A DNA stretch of 64,000 bases from Rosenbergiella metrosideri (GCF_022602565.1 NZ_JALBCV010000016.1:16875-80874), one strand, 5' to 3'. Positions 1-11,596 are shown, counted from the first letter of the stretch. Numbers and translations: made by a program. The notes: generated from the sequence alone by a model not told the origin.

Positions 1-191
1 CGTAACACTTCAATCCCACTGATATCAGGTAGCATGATATCCAAGATCATCGCATCATAATGCGCCTGATTAATTACTTCTAAGGCACGCTTACCGTGGG
101 TAATGACATCAGTATTCATTCCTTCGCCCGCCAAGTACTGACTGAGCATCTGTCCTAACTCTTGATCGTCTTCAACTAATAAAATTTTCAT
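1..191 (-). CDS. OmpR/PhoB-type response regulator, N-terminal part (runs off window)
   Basis: The first 63 codons of a response-regulator receiver domain are visible, starting at ATG 191 and leaving the window at its left edge. The acidic pair D8/D9 and the phospho-acceptor D51 (motif ILDIMLP) are in place, as in CpxR/OmpR-like regulators. The output domain is outside the window, so the sub-family and the partner kinase cannot be named. It lies 79 bp downstream of cysM on the same strand and is probably unrelated to sulfur metabolism. Confidence 0.85.
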   Translation of the reverse strand, partial: MKILLVEDDQELGQMLSQYLAGEGMNTDVITHGKRALEVINQAHYDAMILDIMLPDISGIEVL

Positions 192-270
192 ACTATGGCC
201 TCTAACTCACTTTACGTATAATGACGTCTTTTCTGCCGAGATTCTGTTTGATTTACACAATAATTACGCT

Positions 271-1164
271 TTAATCGAGTTGCTGATTAAAAACACCGGT
301 CGAGAGATATCGGTCACCGCGATCGCAGACTATCGCGACCACTACCCGTTCAGGATGCGATTCTGAAAGGCTTAATGCCGCCGATACCGCGGCCCCCGAA
401 CTTATCCCACCGAAAACCCCTTCTTGCTGTGCCAGCGCGCGCGTCGACTCCTCCGCCCGCTCCTGCGTCATCATCACAATATCATCAACCCACTGTGGCT
501 GATAAATCGTTGGTTGGTACGCCTCTTTCCAATGGCGGATCCCCGCAATCTGGCTTCCCGCGGCAGGTTGTAATCCAATAACCTGAACGGCTGAGTTTTG
601 CTGCTTAAGATAACGGCCAGTGCCGCTGATCGTACCGGTTGTCCCCATACTGGAAACAAAGTGAGTGATGCGACCGGCAGTCTGTTGCCAAATTTCTGGG
701 CCAGTGGTCTGGTAGTGCGCTAATGCATTATCTGGATTATTAAACTGATCCAGTACGATCCCCACGCCTTTTGCCGCCAGAATTTGTGCATAATCCCGCG
801 CATACTCCATACCCTGAGCTTGATCGATCAAAATCAATTCAGCCCCATAGGCCTGCATCGCCGCTTGGCGCTCGGTACTCATATTATCGGGCATTAATAG
901 CTTCAGTTTATAACCTAGCACCGCACAGATCATCGCGAGTGCAATACCGGTATTACCACTGGTGGCTTCAATTAATGTGTCACCCGGTTTGATAAGACCC
1001 CGTTGTTCGGCCTTGCGCACCATTGACCAGGCTGCGCGGTCTTTGACCGACCCTGCAGGGTTATTACCTTCCAGTTTTACCCACACCTCACCCGCACCGG
1101 CGGCGGGCAGACGCTGCAATCGAACTAAGGGCGTATTACCTATCGTGCTTTCTAGGGTGGTCAC
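271..1164 (-). CDS. cysM: Cysteine synthase B (O-acetylserine sulfhydrylase B)
   Basis: This is a PLP enzyme that makes cysteine from O-acetylserine and sulfide, or S-sulfocysteine when thiosulfate is used. The 297-aa product starts with the family signature TIGNTPLVRL. K41 sits in the GSVKDRA motif as the expected PLP Schiff-base lysine, the TSGNTG loop is at 68-73, and a glycine/threonine phosphate-binding loop (GTTGTISG) follows. It is the last gene of a cysPTWAM operon, as in E. coli. The gap to cysA contains a perfect 15-bp stem-loop without a U-tract. Confidence 0.96.
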   Translation of the reverse strand: MTTLESTIGNTPLVRLQRLPAAGAGEVWVKLEGNNPAGSVKDRAAWSMVRKAEQRGLIKPGDTLIEATSGNTGIALAMICAVLGYKLKLLMPDNMSTERQAAMQAYGAELILIDQAQGMEYARDYAQILAAKGVGIVLDQFNNPDNALAHYQTTGPEIWQQTAGRITHFVSSMGTTGTISGTGRYLKQQNSAVQVIGLQPAAGSQIAGIRHWKEAYQPTIYQPQWVDDIVMMTQERAEESTRALAQQEGVFGGISSGAAVSAALSLSESHPERVVVAIVCDRGDRYLSTGVFNQQLD

Positions 1165-1186
1165 GTTTTTTTCCTATCGCTTAAAC

Positions 1187-1220
1187 GCCATCAGCCTAGG
1201 TAGAAACCTAGGCTGATGGC
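1187..1220. repeat. Perfect 15-bp inverted repeat between cysA and cysM
   Basis: A 15-nt arm (1187-1201) and its exact reverse complement (1206-1220) are separated by a 4-nt loop. Neither strand has a U-run after it, so it does not look like an intrinsic terminator. Its place between two operon genes suggests an mRNA-processing or stabilising hairpin that sets cysM expression relative to cysPTWA (inference). Confidence 0.7.
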
Positions 1221-1248
1221 AATGCTAACCTTGAAATTATCAGTACGG

Positions 1249-2325
1249 TTAATCAAAGGCAAGTGGCGCTAAGAGATTGTCTTGTTGATACACCCGTGCT
1301 TGCCCAATATTGAGATAGACTGTGCTGCCCCGCTCTGGCGCGACCACCGTTTGACTCACGGCAGAGACCGGATCAATGGCTAAGCCCTCGACCTCTAAGC
1401 TGAGTTGCCAAAAGTGGCCCCGAGGGGTGACCTCCAAGACCTTCGCCGGCAGGCGATGTAATGTATCCTGCATCGCTGACAAGGTCAGTTCCCAAGGGCG
1501 AAGAAAGAGGTCGATATTACCCTGTACAGGATAAGGTTGACTCAGTTGCCACTGCTGCCCCCCCACCTGCAGTGATTGTCCGGCAATCGTCGCAGGGAGT
1601 TTATTGATCTCACCTAAAAATTCCAACACGAAGCGACTCTCTGGCTGTTGCCAAACTTGCTGCGGGGTACCATGTTGTTCGATATTTCCTTGGCTCATCA
1701 CCACGATATGATCAGCGACGTCCATCGCCTCTTCTTGGTCATGCGTCACAAAGACACTGGTAAATTTCAGCTCCTCGTGTAGCTGGCGTAACCAGCGACG
1801 TAGCTCCTTACGTACTTGCGCGTCTAGGGCACCAAAGGGTTCGTCGAGTAATAATATGGCAGGTTCAACAGCCAGCGCACGGGCTAACGCCACACGCTGT
1901 TTTTGCCCACCGGAGAGCTGAGCGGGATAGCGTTTAGCGAACTCCTTAAGCTGTACCATCTCCAAGAGTTTCATCACCTTTTCACGGATCACGGCTTTGC
2001 TCGGACGCGTAGTACGCGGCATCACGGTCAGACCAAAGGCAATGTTATCGAAGACGTTCATATGGCGGAATAGCGCATAATGTTGGAAAACGAACCCCAC
2101 CTGCCGATCCCGAGCATGGACTTGGCTTACATCACGCCCATGGAACATGATCTCCCCAGCATTCTGGTTTTCCAACCCAGCGATAATCCGCAGTAACGTG
2201 GTTTTTCCCGACCCAGATGGCCCCAGTAACGCCACCATCTCGCCGGAAGGGATATCCAGACTGATGTTGTTCAGTACCTGAGTCTGACCAAAAAATTTAG
2301 AGATCTGGTTAATATTAATGCTCAT
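1249..2325 (-). CDS. cysA: Sulfate/thiosulfate ABC transporter ATPase
   Basis: This is the cytoplasmic ATPase of the CysPTWA importer. In 358 aa it shows Walker A (GPSGSGKT, 35-42), a Q-loop (FVFQHYALF), the signature LSGGQKQR, Walker B with catalytic Glu ([11 protein letters not shown]) and the switch His (VTHDQEEA). The C-terminal ~120 aa form the TOBE-like regulatory domain usual in CysA. The start overlaps the end of cysW by 11 bp, as expected of a co-translated pair. Confidence 0.96.
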   Translation of the reverse strand: MSININQISKFFGQTQVLNNISLDIPSGEMVALLGPSGSGKTTLLRIIAGLENQNAGEIMFHGRDVSQVHARDRQVGFVFQHYALFRHMNVFDNIAFGLTVMPRTTRPSKAVIREKVMKLLEMVQLKEFAKRYPAQLSGGQKQRVALARALAVEPAILLLDEPFGALDAQVRKELRRWLRQLHEELKFTSVFVTHDQEEAMDVADHIVVMSQGNIEQHGTPQQVWQQPESRFVLEFLGEINKLPATIAGQSLQVGGQQWQLSQPYPVQGNIDLFLRPWELTLSAMQDTLHRLPAKVLEVTPRGHFWQLSLEVEGLAIDPVSAVSQTVVAPERGSTVYLNIGQARVYQQDNLLAPLAFD

Positions 2326-3160
2326 TTTCGCCCGCCTGTGCGCCGTGCTGCTGACGTTCTAAGCGCCATTGCAATACACTTTTTAAACATAAGGTGACCA
2401 TCGCCATCATGGCGAGTAACGCCGCAGCCGTAAAGGCCCCAACGGTATTATAATCTTGGTTCAGCAGTTCGACCTGTAACGGAAGCGTATAGGTTTCGCC
2501 GCGTATAGCGCCAGAAACAACCGACACTGCACCAAACTCGCCGATCGCTCGCGCATTGGTCAGGACCACACCGTACAGTAATGCCCAACGGATATTCGGT
2601 AGCGTCACTCGACGAAACATCTGCCAGCCATTGGCCCCCAGCAAGATCGCCGCCTCATCCTCTTGGCTCCCCTGACTGAGCATGACCGGCACTAATTCTC
2701 GAATCACAAACGGGCAGGTAACGAAAATAGTCACCAGTACCATTCCCGGCCAGGTAAACATCACTTGGATATTATGCGCGTCTAACCAGCTCCCCGCAGG
2801 ACCGTTAATCCCCCAAAACAGCAGATAGAGTAAACCTACGACGACCGGTGAAATCGCAAACGGAATGTCGTACAAGGTTAACAAGAACTGCCGTCCTGGG
2901 AAATTGAAGCGGCTGACTAACCACGCCAACAAGGTGCCAAAAATTAAGTTTACCGGCACAGTAATCAATGCGATCAGAACCGTTAGCCAGATGGCGTGCA
3001 ACATGTCACCGTCACGCAAATTATGTAAGGCGACCCCTACCCCTGCGCTAAGCGCCTGCCAAAAAATATAGATGAGTGGTACTAATAGGAAGAGTGTGGC
3101 ACTGAGCAGGGCCAAACCGATCAGTATCCATTTCGTCCAAGGGCGTGATGAGACAGCCAT
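2315..3160 (-). CDS. cysW: Sulfate/thiosulfate ABC transporter permease CysW
   Basis: This inner-membrane permease half has 281 aa with about six hydrophobic segments and a binding-protein-dependent-transport loop (the [16 protein letters not shown] region) that couples to CysA. The ATG overlaps the cysT stop (TAATG), indicating translational coupling. It pairs with CysT to form the channel. Confidence 0.95.
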   Translation of the reverse strand: MAVSSRPWTKWILIGLALLSATLFLLVPLIYIFWQALSAGVGVALHNLRDGDMLHAIWLTVLIALITVPVNLIFGTLLAWLVSRFNFPGRQFLLTLYDIPFAISPVVVGLLYLLFWGINGPAGSWLDAHNIQVMFTWPGMVLVTIFVTCPFVIRELVPVMLSQGSQEDEAAILLGANGWQMFRRVTLPNIRWALLYGVVLTNARAIGEFGAVSVVSGAIRGETYTLPLQVELLNQDYNTVGAFTAAALLAMMAMVTLCLKSVLQWRLERQQHGAQAGENEH

Positions 3161-3993
3161 TATTTACCCCCTAAACGACGCCCGTAGCGACTCTGTAATG
3201 TATTGATTGTAAAGAGCAGTATTAACGATGCCCCCATAATGACCGAGGCGATAGCGCTAGAGGCTGGGAAATCAAATTCTTGTTGGCGAACAAAGATCAG
3301 CAACGAAATGACTTCGGTCTTCCATGCAATATTCCCGGCGATAAAGATGACGGCACCAAACTCTCCCAGACTGCGGGTAAAAGAGAGCGCAGTCCCGGCG
3401 AGCAGCGATGGCGCAATTTCCGGTAAAATAACCTTGAAGAAAGCCTGTCGAGGCCGTGCCCCCAACGTTTCGGCGGCTTCTTCATACTCTGGGCCAAGCT
3501 CTTCTAATACCGGCTGAACGGTTCGGATCACGAAAGGAATACTGGTAAACGCCATGGCGACCGCGATCCCCAACCAGGTGTAAGTCACCTTAATACCGTG
3601 CTCCGCCAACCAATGGCCGTACCATCCATTCGACGAGAATAATCCCGCAAGCGTTAAGCCTGCCACCGCCGTCGGCAGGGCAAAGGGGAGATCCATCAAG
3701 CCATCCAGAAATGTCCGGCCAGGGAAACGATAGCGCGTTAATACCCACGCCATTAATGTTCCAAACACCGCGTTAAAGAGTGACGCTACCGCTGCGGAGA
3801 GCAGTGTAATTTTGTAGGCGGCAACTAACTGCGGCTCGCTGATAACCCGCCAATACTCGGCCCAAGTCATGTGCGATAACTGCATCAATAACGCGCTGAC
3901 CGGTAACAGTAAAATCAAACAGGTAAAGAATAGGCTGGTACCGAGACTCAGGCCAAACCCGGGTAAAACGCGACGTTGACGTGAAAAAATCAT
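3160..3993 (-). CDS. cysT: Sulfate/thiosulfate ABC transporter permease CysT (CysU)
   Basis: This is the second permease subunit, 277 aa. I chose ATG 3993 (MIFSRQRRVLPGF) instead of an upstream in-frame codon. It aligns with the family N-terminus, and it overlaps the cysP stop in the arrangement CTATGA. About six membrane helices and the EAA loop (EEAAETLGARPRQAF) are visible. The product length is that of E. coli CysU (277 aa). Confidence 0.95.
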   Translation of the reverse strand: MIFSRQRRVLPGFGLSLGTSLFFTCLILLLPVSALLMQLSHMTWAEYWRVISEPQLVAAYKITLLSAAVASLFNAVFGTLMAWVLTRYRFPGRTFLDGLMDLPFALPTAVAGLTLAGLFSSNGWYGHWLAEHGIKVTYTWLGIAVAMAFTSIPFVIRTVQPVLEELGPEYEEAAETLGARPRQAFFKVILPEIAPSLLAGTALSFTRSLGEFGAVIFIAGNIAWKTEVISLLIFVRQQEFDFPASSAIASVIMGASLILLFTINTLQSRYGRRLGGK

Positions 3994-5000
3994 AGTGGTG
4001 ATCCTGCTGCCTGCAATGTATCGAACTCCCCTTGCGGTGCGAACTGTGACTGCATGGCTTTCGCCCATGAGCCAAACTGCTGTTCAACCGTGAAAAAATG
4101 AACCGGCGCAAAATGCTGTTGCGCCACAATGCTCGGTGTCGCGTGATAGGTACGGTAATAAAAACGCGTTAAGATGTTTTGCGCCTCGGGTTGGTAAAGA
4201 AAATTAAGGTAAGCTTTTGCCACCGTGGTGGAGTGATCGCGCTCAGTATTGCGGTCAATCCAAGTAACGGGAAACTCAGCTTTAATATTGGTCTGCGGAA
4301 TAATCACTTGGTAATGCTCATCCGGGTATTGCTGTTGTAAAGCACGCGCTTCGGCTTCAAAGGTGATCAGTACATCGCCCAATTTTTGATTCACAAAGCT
4401 TTGCGTTGCCCCACGTCCGCCAATATCGGCGACCTGAGTGTTTTTTACCCACTGACGCATCGCCCGACGCACCGCTGAAATATCTTGATGATGAGAGAGG
4501 CTTAACGATCCCCAAGCGGCCAACCAGGCATAACGGCCATTGCCCGAGGTTTTAGGATTAGGATAGATAAGCTTAACATCCGGTTTGACCAGATCCTGCC
4601 AACCTTTGATATGTAGAGGATTACCGCGACGTACCACTAAAGCCATGGTTGAGTAGTAAGGTGAACTGTTATTAGCTAAACGTTGTTGCCAATCGCTGGG
4701 GATCAGCTGCCCTCTATCATGCAGTATCTGAACGTCAGGCACTTGATTGAACGTCACCACATCGGCACGCATCCCTTGTAATAAGGCAAGGGCTTGTCTG
4801 GACGATCCACCATGGGATTGACGGATTGTTAAGGTATCTTGTGGGTGCTGAGCGTCCCATTGCTGAATAAATACCGGGTTCAATTGTTCATACAGCTCGC
4901 GTGACACATCGTAGGAGCTATTGAGTAATTGAGCTGGATAGGCAGACGGTGCAGCGAGCAGTAATAAGCCCACCACCGATGATGTATAGCGTCTCTTCAT
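3990..5000 (-). CDS. cysP: Thiosulfate/sulfate-binding periplasmic protein
   Basis: This is the periplasmic receptor of the importer. ATG 5000 is preferred to a TTG seven codons upstream because it gives a normal signal peptide (MKRRYTS... then a hydrophobic core and AYPA cleavage region). The mature protein begins with the CysP/Sbp signature LLNSSYDVSRELYE, and the ligand-site motifs QSHGGSSRQAL and FPNPKTSGN-like (YPNPKTSGNGRY) are present. It heads the cysPTWAM operon. CysB control is expected from the family, but I did not identify a site. Confidence 0.94.
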   Translation of the reverse strand: MKRRYTSSVVGLLLLAAPSAYPAQLLNSSYDVSRELYEQLNPVFIQQWDAQHPQDTLTIRQSHGGSSRQALALLQGMRADVVTFNQVPDVQILHDRGQLIPSDWQQRLANNSSPYYSTMALVVRRGNPLHIKGWQDLVKPDVKLIYPNPKTSGNGRYAWLAAWGSLSLSHHQDISAVRRAMRQWVKNTQVADIGGRGATQSFVNQKLGDVLITFEAEARALQQQYPDEHYQVIIPQTNIKAEFPVTWIDRNTERDHSTTVAKAYLNFLYQPEAQNILTRFYYRTYHATPSIVAQQHFAPVHFFTVEQQFGSWAKAMQSQFAPQGEFDTLQAAGSPL

Positions 5001-5060
5001 ACCTGAAAATTCCAATCTCAACCTCAGTCAATCTAGAAGTTCTCAGTGTATTAATAAGGA

Positions 5061-5098
5061 TAAAAAAGCAGTAATGGTTTTATATACCGATTACTGCT
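5061..5098 (-). terminator. Intrinsic terminator downstream of yfeY
   Basis: Read on the minus strand, a 9-bp stem (arms 5090-5098 and 5067-5075) with a ~14-nt loop is followed by six T. It lies after yfeY and before cysP, so it separates the two transcription units. Confidence 0.8.
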
Positions 5099-5125
5099 GT
5101 GTAATTGCTAAAAAATATATAACGA

Positions 5126-5740
5126 TTAGGCGTGCCAGACGATCTCAGAGAGTGTCCACTGCTTGAGCGTGGCATCGGCAGGCATGATACCGGAAGGACC
5201 ACTAAATTCGCCTTGATAGATAACCTCAAGATGTTGGCTATTCGGGACTTTACACTGCACGTGCTGGCTATCACGGCCTGGCTGGCAGTTACCATACGCT
5301 TTCTGGAATAACGCAGAGAACGGTGCGCCAAATGCGATACCCTTAGGCGTACCAATCTGGGTATCCGATACACTAATTTTATTCACCGTACCATCGCCGT
5401 AAAAGGTCATCGCTACCTGTTGATCTTTCATTGCTTGAATATAGCTTTCAATCTGCCCATTACGCGTACCCATTCCTTGACGGATACGATAATCGCTACC
5501 AATACCTTCACTAATTGCCTCGGCATTAAAAGGGGTTGAGCGAGTAATTTTACCCACGCCTTCCTCACTCACGGCGACTGAGGCGCCAAACCAGTTCCAT
5601 GGCAGTGCGGAGGACCACGAATAGCTCAAGGGGTTCCACCAATGGACGCTATTGTTCGACGTGTCTGCCTGATGGCTGGAACCCGCACAGCCGCTGAGCA
5701 ATACCACACTGGCAAGCAGTGCACAGGATAACGCTTTCAT
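5126..5740 (-). CDS. yfeY: YfeY-like outer-membrane lipoprotein (RpoE-regulated in E. coli)
   Basis: The product has 204 aa with a short signal and lipobox LLSGC. I chose ATG 5740, which has a clear AGAGGAAT ribosome site, over a start nine codons upstream. The body carries the YfeY pattern (PWNWFGAS, VGKITRSTPF, GIMPADATLKQW). In E. coli yfeY is sigma-E dependent and of unclear function. Its position next to yfeZ, ypeA and amiA is conserved. Confidence 0.88.
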   Translation of the reverse strand: MKALSCALLASVVLLSGCAGSSHQADTSNNSVHWWNPLSYSWSSALPWNWFGASVAVSEEGVGKITRSTPFNAEAISEGIGSDYRIRQGMGTRNGQIESYIQAMKDQQVAMTFYGDGTVNKISVSDTQIGTPKGIAFGAPFSALFQKAYGNCQPGRDSQHVQCKVPNSQHLEVIYQGEFSGPSGIMPADATLKQWTLSEIVWHA

Positions 5741-5798
5741 TTCTATTCCTCTTGCATAGCTGATCAATGCTACTAGGAGTGATCTTCGAGTAAAAAGT

Positions 5799-6251
5799 TT
5801 ACTGTAAACCGTTTTTTTGTTGGATGAAACACCGTTTTAGGCGGCTCATCGTCAGTAATGCGGCTTCGGTTAATAGATCAAATAAGGTCAAAATCAGTAA
5901 CAGCGGCGAGCTTTCTAACGCCACTTGGTTCCATTGACTCAGCTGCCAAGCGCAGAGCAACGCACCGCCGATGAGTATACTGATACGACAAAGCCGCCAA
6001 CTACGGGGAAAGCGTTGACGATAACCGCTTAGCGCCATGCATAGCAGCGCGGGTAAGCCTAGGGCTAAACCAATATAAAACGTCGAGGGGTCCGGTACAA
6101 AAAAACGTAAAAGTGTATCGCCTTGTTGCCGTGAGACCCCTGCCATAATCAGCAATATCCAGGCCCGGGCTTGATACAGCAAAATGGCCCATAGCAAAAA
6201 GGGTAAAGGGGCTGCTCCCCCCTCACCTTCGGCATCGAAATCTTCCATCAT
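5799..6251 (-). CDS. yfeZ: YfeZ-like inner-membrane protein (DUF2919)
   Basis: This 150-aa protein has about four hydrophobic segments. The YfeZ hallmark LLYQARAWILLIMAGVSRQQGDTLL lies near residues 25-50. It starts a few bases after the ypeA stop, with two adjacent ATG codons and no strong ribosome site, so it is probably coupled to ypeA translation. The function is unknown. Confidence 0.87.
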   Translation of the reverse strand: MMEDFDAEGEGGAAPLPFLLWAILLYQARAWILLIMAGVSRQQGDTLLRFFVPDPSTFYIGLALGLPALLCMALSGYRQRFPRSWRLCRISILIGGALLCAWQLSQWNQVALESSPLLLILTLFDLLTEAALLTMSRLKRCFIQQKNGLQ

Positions 6252-6260
6252 CGGTTGGAA

Positions 6261-6686
6261 TTAATATTCACGGTCTTCAATTAACCGTTTACCGAGGCTG
6301 GTCACTTCATTAATTTCGTAATCCAGTTTTTCATAAAAACCCAGCACTAAGTCATTATCATCACGGATTTGAAGATTGAGTTTAGGGCAGCCTCGAGCAA
6401 TCAATTTCTTTTCAAGGCGATTCATCAACGCATTGGCAAAGCCACGCCCTTGATAATCAGGATGTACCGCAAGGTAATAGGCTGAGCCCCGATGGCCGTC
6501 GTAGCCGCCCATCACACTGCCGACGATCTGCCCTGAAAGGACAACAACCAGAAAAAGGTCAGCATCCTGGCGTAATTTACGTTCGATATCGAGTTCAGGA
6601 TCGTTCCAAGGCCGTAATAGGTCACATCGCTCCCATAACGTAATAACCTCGTCGATATCTTGTTGTTCGAAAACACGAATTTCCAT
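6261..6686 (-). CDS. ypeA: GNAT-family N-acetyltransferase YpeA
   Basis: This is a single-domain acetyl-CoA-dependent acetyltransferase of 141 aa. I chose ATG 6686 because MEIRVF matches the family N-terminus; the open frame 34 codons upstream is not needed. The acetyl-CoA loop ([19 protein letters not shown]) and the C-terminal [11 protein letters not shown] are typical of YpeA. The substrate is unknown. Confidence 0.92.
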   Translation of the reverse strand: MEIRVFEQQDIDEVITLWERCDLLRPWNDPELDIERKLRQDADLFLVVVLSGQIVGSVMGGYDGHRGSAYYLAVHPDYQGRGFANALMNRLEKKLIARGCPKLNLQIRDDNDLVLGFYEKLDYEINEVTSLGKRLIEDREY

Positions 6687-6859
6687 TTTTTGACCTCCCC
6701 TTGGCGAAAACACACTATTATGCGTGTGAGTGAGGGTGTTAGAAAAGGCAATACTCAGTAAAAGGCTGAAATATTTCAATGTTAGCAATATGGCTAATGT
6801 TATTATATAACCTAATTATTAATAGTAATTCTCATTAACTCTTCACGGATCTGAAACTA

Positions 6860-8667
<1,808 letters not shown>

Positions 8668-8673
8668 GACCAC

Positions 8674-8696
8674 GGCTCGGTATCGCACGCCGAGCC
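8674..8696 (+). terminator. Stem-loop after hemF, possible weak terminator
   Basis: A 7-bp GC-rich perfect stem (8674-8680 with 8690-8696) begins seven bases after the hemF stop. There is no U-tract, so termination by this hairpin alone is uncertain. Confidence 0.4.
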
Positions 8697-8795
8697 ATCA
8701 CCATTGCTTATAAAAAGAAACATAATAGTTAATCCTTTTTCTAATAAGCATGGGGTAAACCCGTTATTATCATCACTGACTTTTATTCACTGTGT

Positions 8796-9947
8796 ATGGA
8801 CCGCTCTCCCTTGAAAAAACTAACATTATCCCTCGTTGCAGCGCTCGTTCTCTCTGCAACCAGTACCAGCTTTGCTGCCCCGAGAGTCGCTCCGCAAGTT
8901 AGCGCCGATATCGTGCAGCGCTATGCACAACAAATTTATCAACAAACCGCAGCGGCCAGCATGACGATGGTGGTCATTGATGGTAACCAGCACTATTTCA
9001 CCAGTGCGGGAGAGACTCGGCGAGGAACCGGTGTTCGCCCGACGAAGGAGAGCGTTTTCCGCCTCGCTTCCATCAGTAAACTCTTTACCAGCGAAACCTT
9101 GGTTAAACTGGACCAACAAGGCGTGGTCAAGCTTTCCGATCCGCTCAGTAAATACACGCCTAAAGGGATGACGGTACCCTCTTATCGCGGATACACCATT
9201 AAGTTACAAAATCTTGCTACCCATACGGCAGGACTTCCCCGCGAAATGCCAGGCGGACGAGCAAATCGTCCTGTCTTTATCTGGCCAGAAAAATCTTCGC
9301 GCTGGCAGTGGTTACAGCATGCTAAGTTGAAAGCGATCCCCGGTACCGTCGCCGCGTACTCGAATTTAGGCTTCGACTACCTAGCTGATGCCCTGAGCCG
9401 TGCCAGCGGTAAACCTTATCCTCAGTTAGTGCAATCATTAATTACACGTCCATTAGGCATGAAGGATACGACCTTCACCCCTTCTCCTGATCAATGCCGT
9501 CGATTAATCATCCCACGCGATCATGCTAGCCCTTGTAACAATACCCTCGCGGCCATTGGCAGTGGTGGCCTCTATTCAACGGCCGATGATATGGAACGCT
9601 GGATGCAGCAATTCCTATCCAGTTCAATCCGGCCTCGTTCTCCGCTCGCCAGCACCTTACAGCGCGTGGTCTATCCCCGCAGCCAATTAGTACGGATGAA
9701 CGGCATGGACGTTGCTGGCCCTGCCAGCGGATTAGGATTAGGCTGGGTCCATATGGATGCAATAGGTAGCCAACCGGCGTTGGTCGAAAAGACAGGTGGT
9801 GGTGGCGGTTTCATGACCTATATCGTGATGGACCCACGCAGTAACGTCGGGGTCTTTATCGCAGTTGCTCGTGCACCAGGCAGTCACTTTACCCCTATGA
9901 GCCAAGGGGCTAACCAACTGGTGACGGCGTTAGTGAATAATCGTTAA
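8796..9947 (+). CDS. ampH: AmpH-like D-alanyl-D-alanine carboxypeptidase/endopeptidase (class C PBP)
   Basis: This exported penicillin-binding-type serine hydrolase of 383 aa trims peptidoglycan peptides. The signal peptide (residues 1-28, ending SFAA) is followed by the SxxK motif S92-I-S-K95, the YSN motif 188-190 and a KTGGGGG motif near the C-terminus. Long stretches such as MKDTTFTPSPDQCRR and SPCNNTLAAIGSGG are typical of AmpH. It is not next to hemF in E. coli K-12. The start ATG 8796 has no strong ribosome site; TTG 8811 is an alternative. Confidence 0.88.
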   Translation: MDRSPLKKLTLSLVAALVLSATSTSFAAPRVAPQVSADIVQRYAQQIYQQTAAASMTMVVIDGNQHYFTSAGETRRGTGVRPTKESVFRLASISKLFTSETLVKLDQQGVVKLSDPLSKYTPKGMTVPSYRGYTIKLQNLATHTAGLPREMPGGRANRPVFIWPEKSSRWQWLQHAKLKAIPGTVAAYSNLGFDYLADALSRASGKPYPQLVQSLITRPLGMKDTTFTPSPDQCRRLIIPRDHASPCNNTLAAIGSGGLYSTADDMERWMQQFLSSSIRPRSPLASTLQRVVYPRSQLVRMNGMDVAGPASGLGLGWVHMDAIGSQPALVEKTGGGGGFMTYIVMDPRSNVGVFIAVARAPGSHFTPMSQGANQLVTALVNNR

Positions 9948-9960
9948 TAACAGACATAAA

Positions 9961-9991
9961 AAAACGGTGCCATAATCTACGACACCGTTTT
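9961..9991. terminator. Bidirectional intrinsic terminator between ampH and ansP
   Basis: A 9-bp perfect stem (9961-9969 with 9983-9991) is flanked by A-runs on the left and T-runs on the right. It can end both the rightward ampH transcript and the leftward ansP transcript. Confidence 0.82.
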
Positions 9992-10027
9992 AACCTTCTG
10001 ACTACCCAGCGTTAATCCCTGTTAGTC

Positions 10028-11497
10028 TTACTCTTCGTGATGCGCAGATAGATGTTGCTGCTCACGCAATGACACTTCATGAACACGCTTACGTACCCCA
10101 AACCATCCGATAACCAACAGAATGATAATCAGTGGTACGGAGGCAATGGTGTAAGTCCCGTTCGGGTAATCAAACGCCATCAATACCAAGACACTGGCTA
10201 AGAACAGTAGCGTCAACCAAGAGGTGAATGGCGCGCCTGGAAGCTTAAAGGAGATATCTTCTGCTTTACCTTCACGGATCGCTTTACGTAACCGCAGCTG
10301 GCATAGCACGATAAAGGCCCACGAGCTGATGATCCCAAGTGAGGCGAAGTTTAGAACGATTTCGAACACTTGGCTTGGCACGTAATAGTTGAGGACTACA
10401 CCGAAGATATAGATCACTATCGTCGCGAGAATGCCCGCGTAAGGTACTTGCTGGCGACTCATTTTCGACATAAAGCGTGGTGCTGAACCGCCCATCGACA
10501 TAGAACGTAAAATACGTCCAGTTGAATAGAGGCCCGAGTTAAGGCTCGATAATGCTGCCGTTAATACCACGATATTCATGATGCTACCAATATATGGCAC
10601 GCCTAATTTACTGAAGAAGGTCACAAAAGGACTCTGACCCGCTTGATAGGCATTCCAAGGTAGTAATAGAACAAGTAATACCACCGAACCGACGTAGAAC
10701 AGACCAATCCGCCAGATCACGCTATTAATCGCTTTCGGCACCATGATTTTAGGGTTTTTACACTCCCCTGCCGCCGTACCGACCAGTTCGATTGATGCGA
10801 AGGCAAACACCACACCTTGCACTAAGACAAAGGCAGCCATAATCCCATGAGGGAAAAAGCCTCCGTTATCAGAGATCAAGTGGAAGCCAGTCGTGTTACC
10901 GTCCAGTGGCTTGCCGCTTCCTAAGAAGACTACCCCCACGACTAAGAAGACCACGATGGCCAAGACTTTGATTAGGGAGAACCAGAATTCCATCTCCGCA
11001 AACCATTTAACGCCGACCATATTCATGGTGCCCACAATCGCGAGCGCACCTAATGCAATCACCCACTGTGGAATATCGCCAAAGGCTCCCCAGTAGTGCA
11101 TATAGAGCGCAACCGCGGTGATATCCACGATGCCGGTCATTGCCCAGTTAACAAAGTACATCCAGCCCGCTACATAGGAGGCTTTCTCACCCATAAACTC
11201 ACGAGCGTAAGAGACGAAACTGCCGCTTGATGGGCGATGCAGAACCAATTCCCCTAATGCGCGTAAGATAAAAAATGAAAAGATGCCACAAACTAAATAG
11301 ACCAGTGCGAGGGCTGGACCCGCGAGTTGTAATCGTGCCCCTGCACCGAGAAAAAGCCCGGTACCAATTGCTCCGCCAATTGCTATCATCTGTACTTGAC
11401 GGTTGCCCATCTCCTTACGATATCCGGAGTCATGGGAGTTTAACCACTTACGTCTGGCGTGCTGTAAATCAGCCGCTGTTTTTTTTGTATTTTTCAT
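10028..11497 (-). CDS. ansP: L-asparagine permease (APC family)
   Basis: This 489-aa inner-membrane amino-acid transporter has about 12 hydrophobic helices. The APC signature MIAIGGAIGTGLFLGAG is near residues 37-53, and long AnsP-like stretches follow (SFVSYAREFMGEK, GTMNMVGVKWFAEME, SSLNSGLYSTGRILRSM). The near-complete similarity to the E. coli AnsP pattern supports asparagine as substrate, by recall only. It has its own promoter region with a leader hairpin and shares a bidirectional terminator with ampH. Confidence 0.9.
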   Translation of the reverse strand: MKNTKKTAADLQHARRKWLNSHDSGYRKEMGNRQVQMIAIGGAIGTGLFLGAGARLQLAGPALALVYLVCGIFSFFILRALGELVLHRPSSGSFVSYAREFMGEKASYVAGWMYFVNWAMTGIVDITAVALYMHYWGAFGDIPQWVIALGALAIVGTMNMVGVKWFAEMEFWFSLIKVLAIVVFLVVGVVFLGSGKPLDGNTTGFHLISDNGGFFPHGIMAAFVLVQGVVFAFASIELVGTAAGECKNPKIMVPKAINSVIWRIGLFYVGSVVLLVLLLPWNAYQAGQSPFVTFFSKLGVPYIGSIMNIVVLTAALSSLNSGLYSTGRILRSMSMGGSAPRFMSKMSRQQVPYAGILATIVIYIFGVVLNYYVPSQVFEIVLNFASLGIISSWAFIVLCQLRLRKAIREGKAEDISFKLPGAPFTSWLTLLFLASVLVLMAFDYPNGTYTIASVPLIIILLVIGWFGVRKRVHEVSLREQQHLSAHHEE

Positions 11498-11547
11498 AGG
11501 TTTCCTGTTTGTCCACTTCTACAGCTAATCCCCTCTACCGCATCAGC

Positions 11548-11596
11548 ACAGGTAAATATTGGCGAATTCATCCAGAGGGTGATGAATCCTACCTGT
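11548..11596 (-). promoter_or_regulatory. Nested stem-loop in the ansP 5' leader
   Basis: About 50 bp upstream of the ansP start an outer 7-bp stem (11548-11554 with 11590-11596) encloses an inner 7-bp stem (11566-11572 with 11581-11587). It may be a folded mRNA leader or an operator. In the rest of the 375-bp ansP/yffB gap I see only AT-rich promoter-like sequence. Confidence 0.4.
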
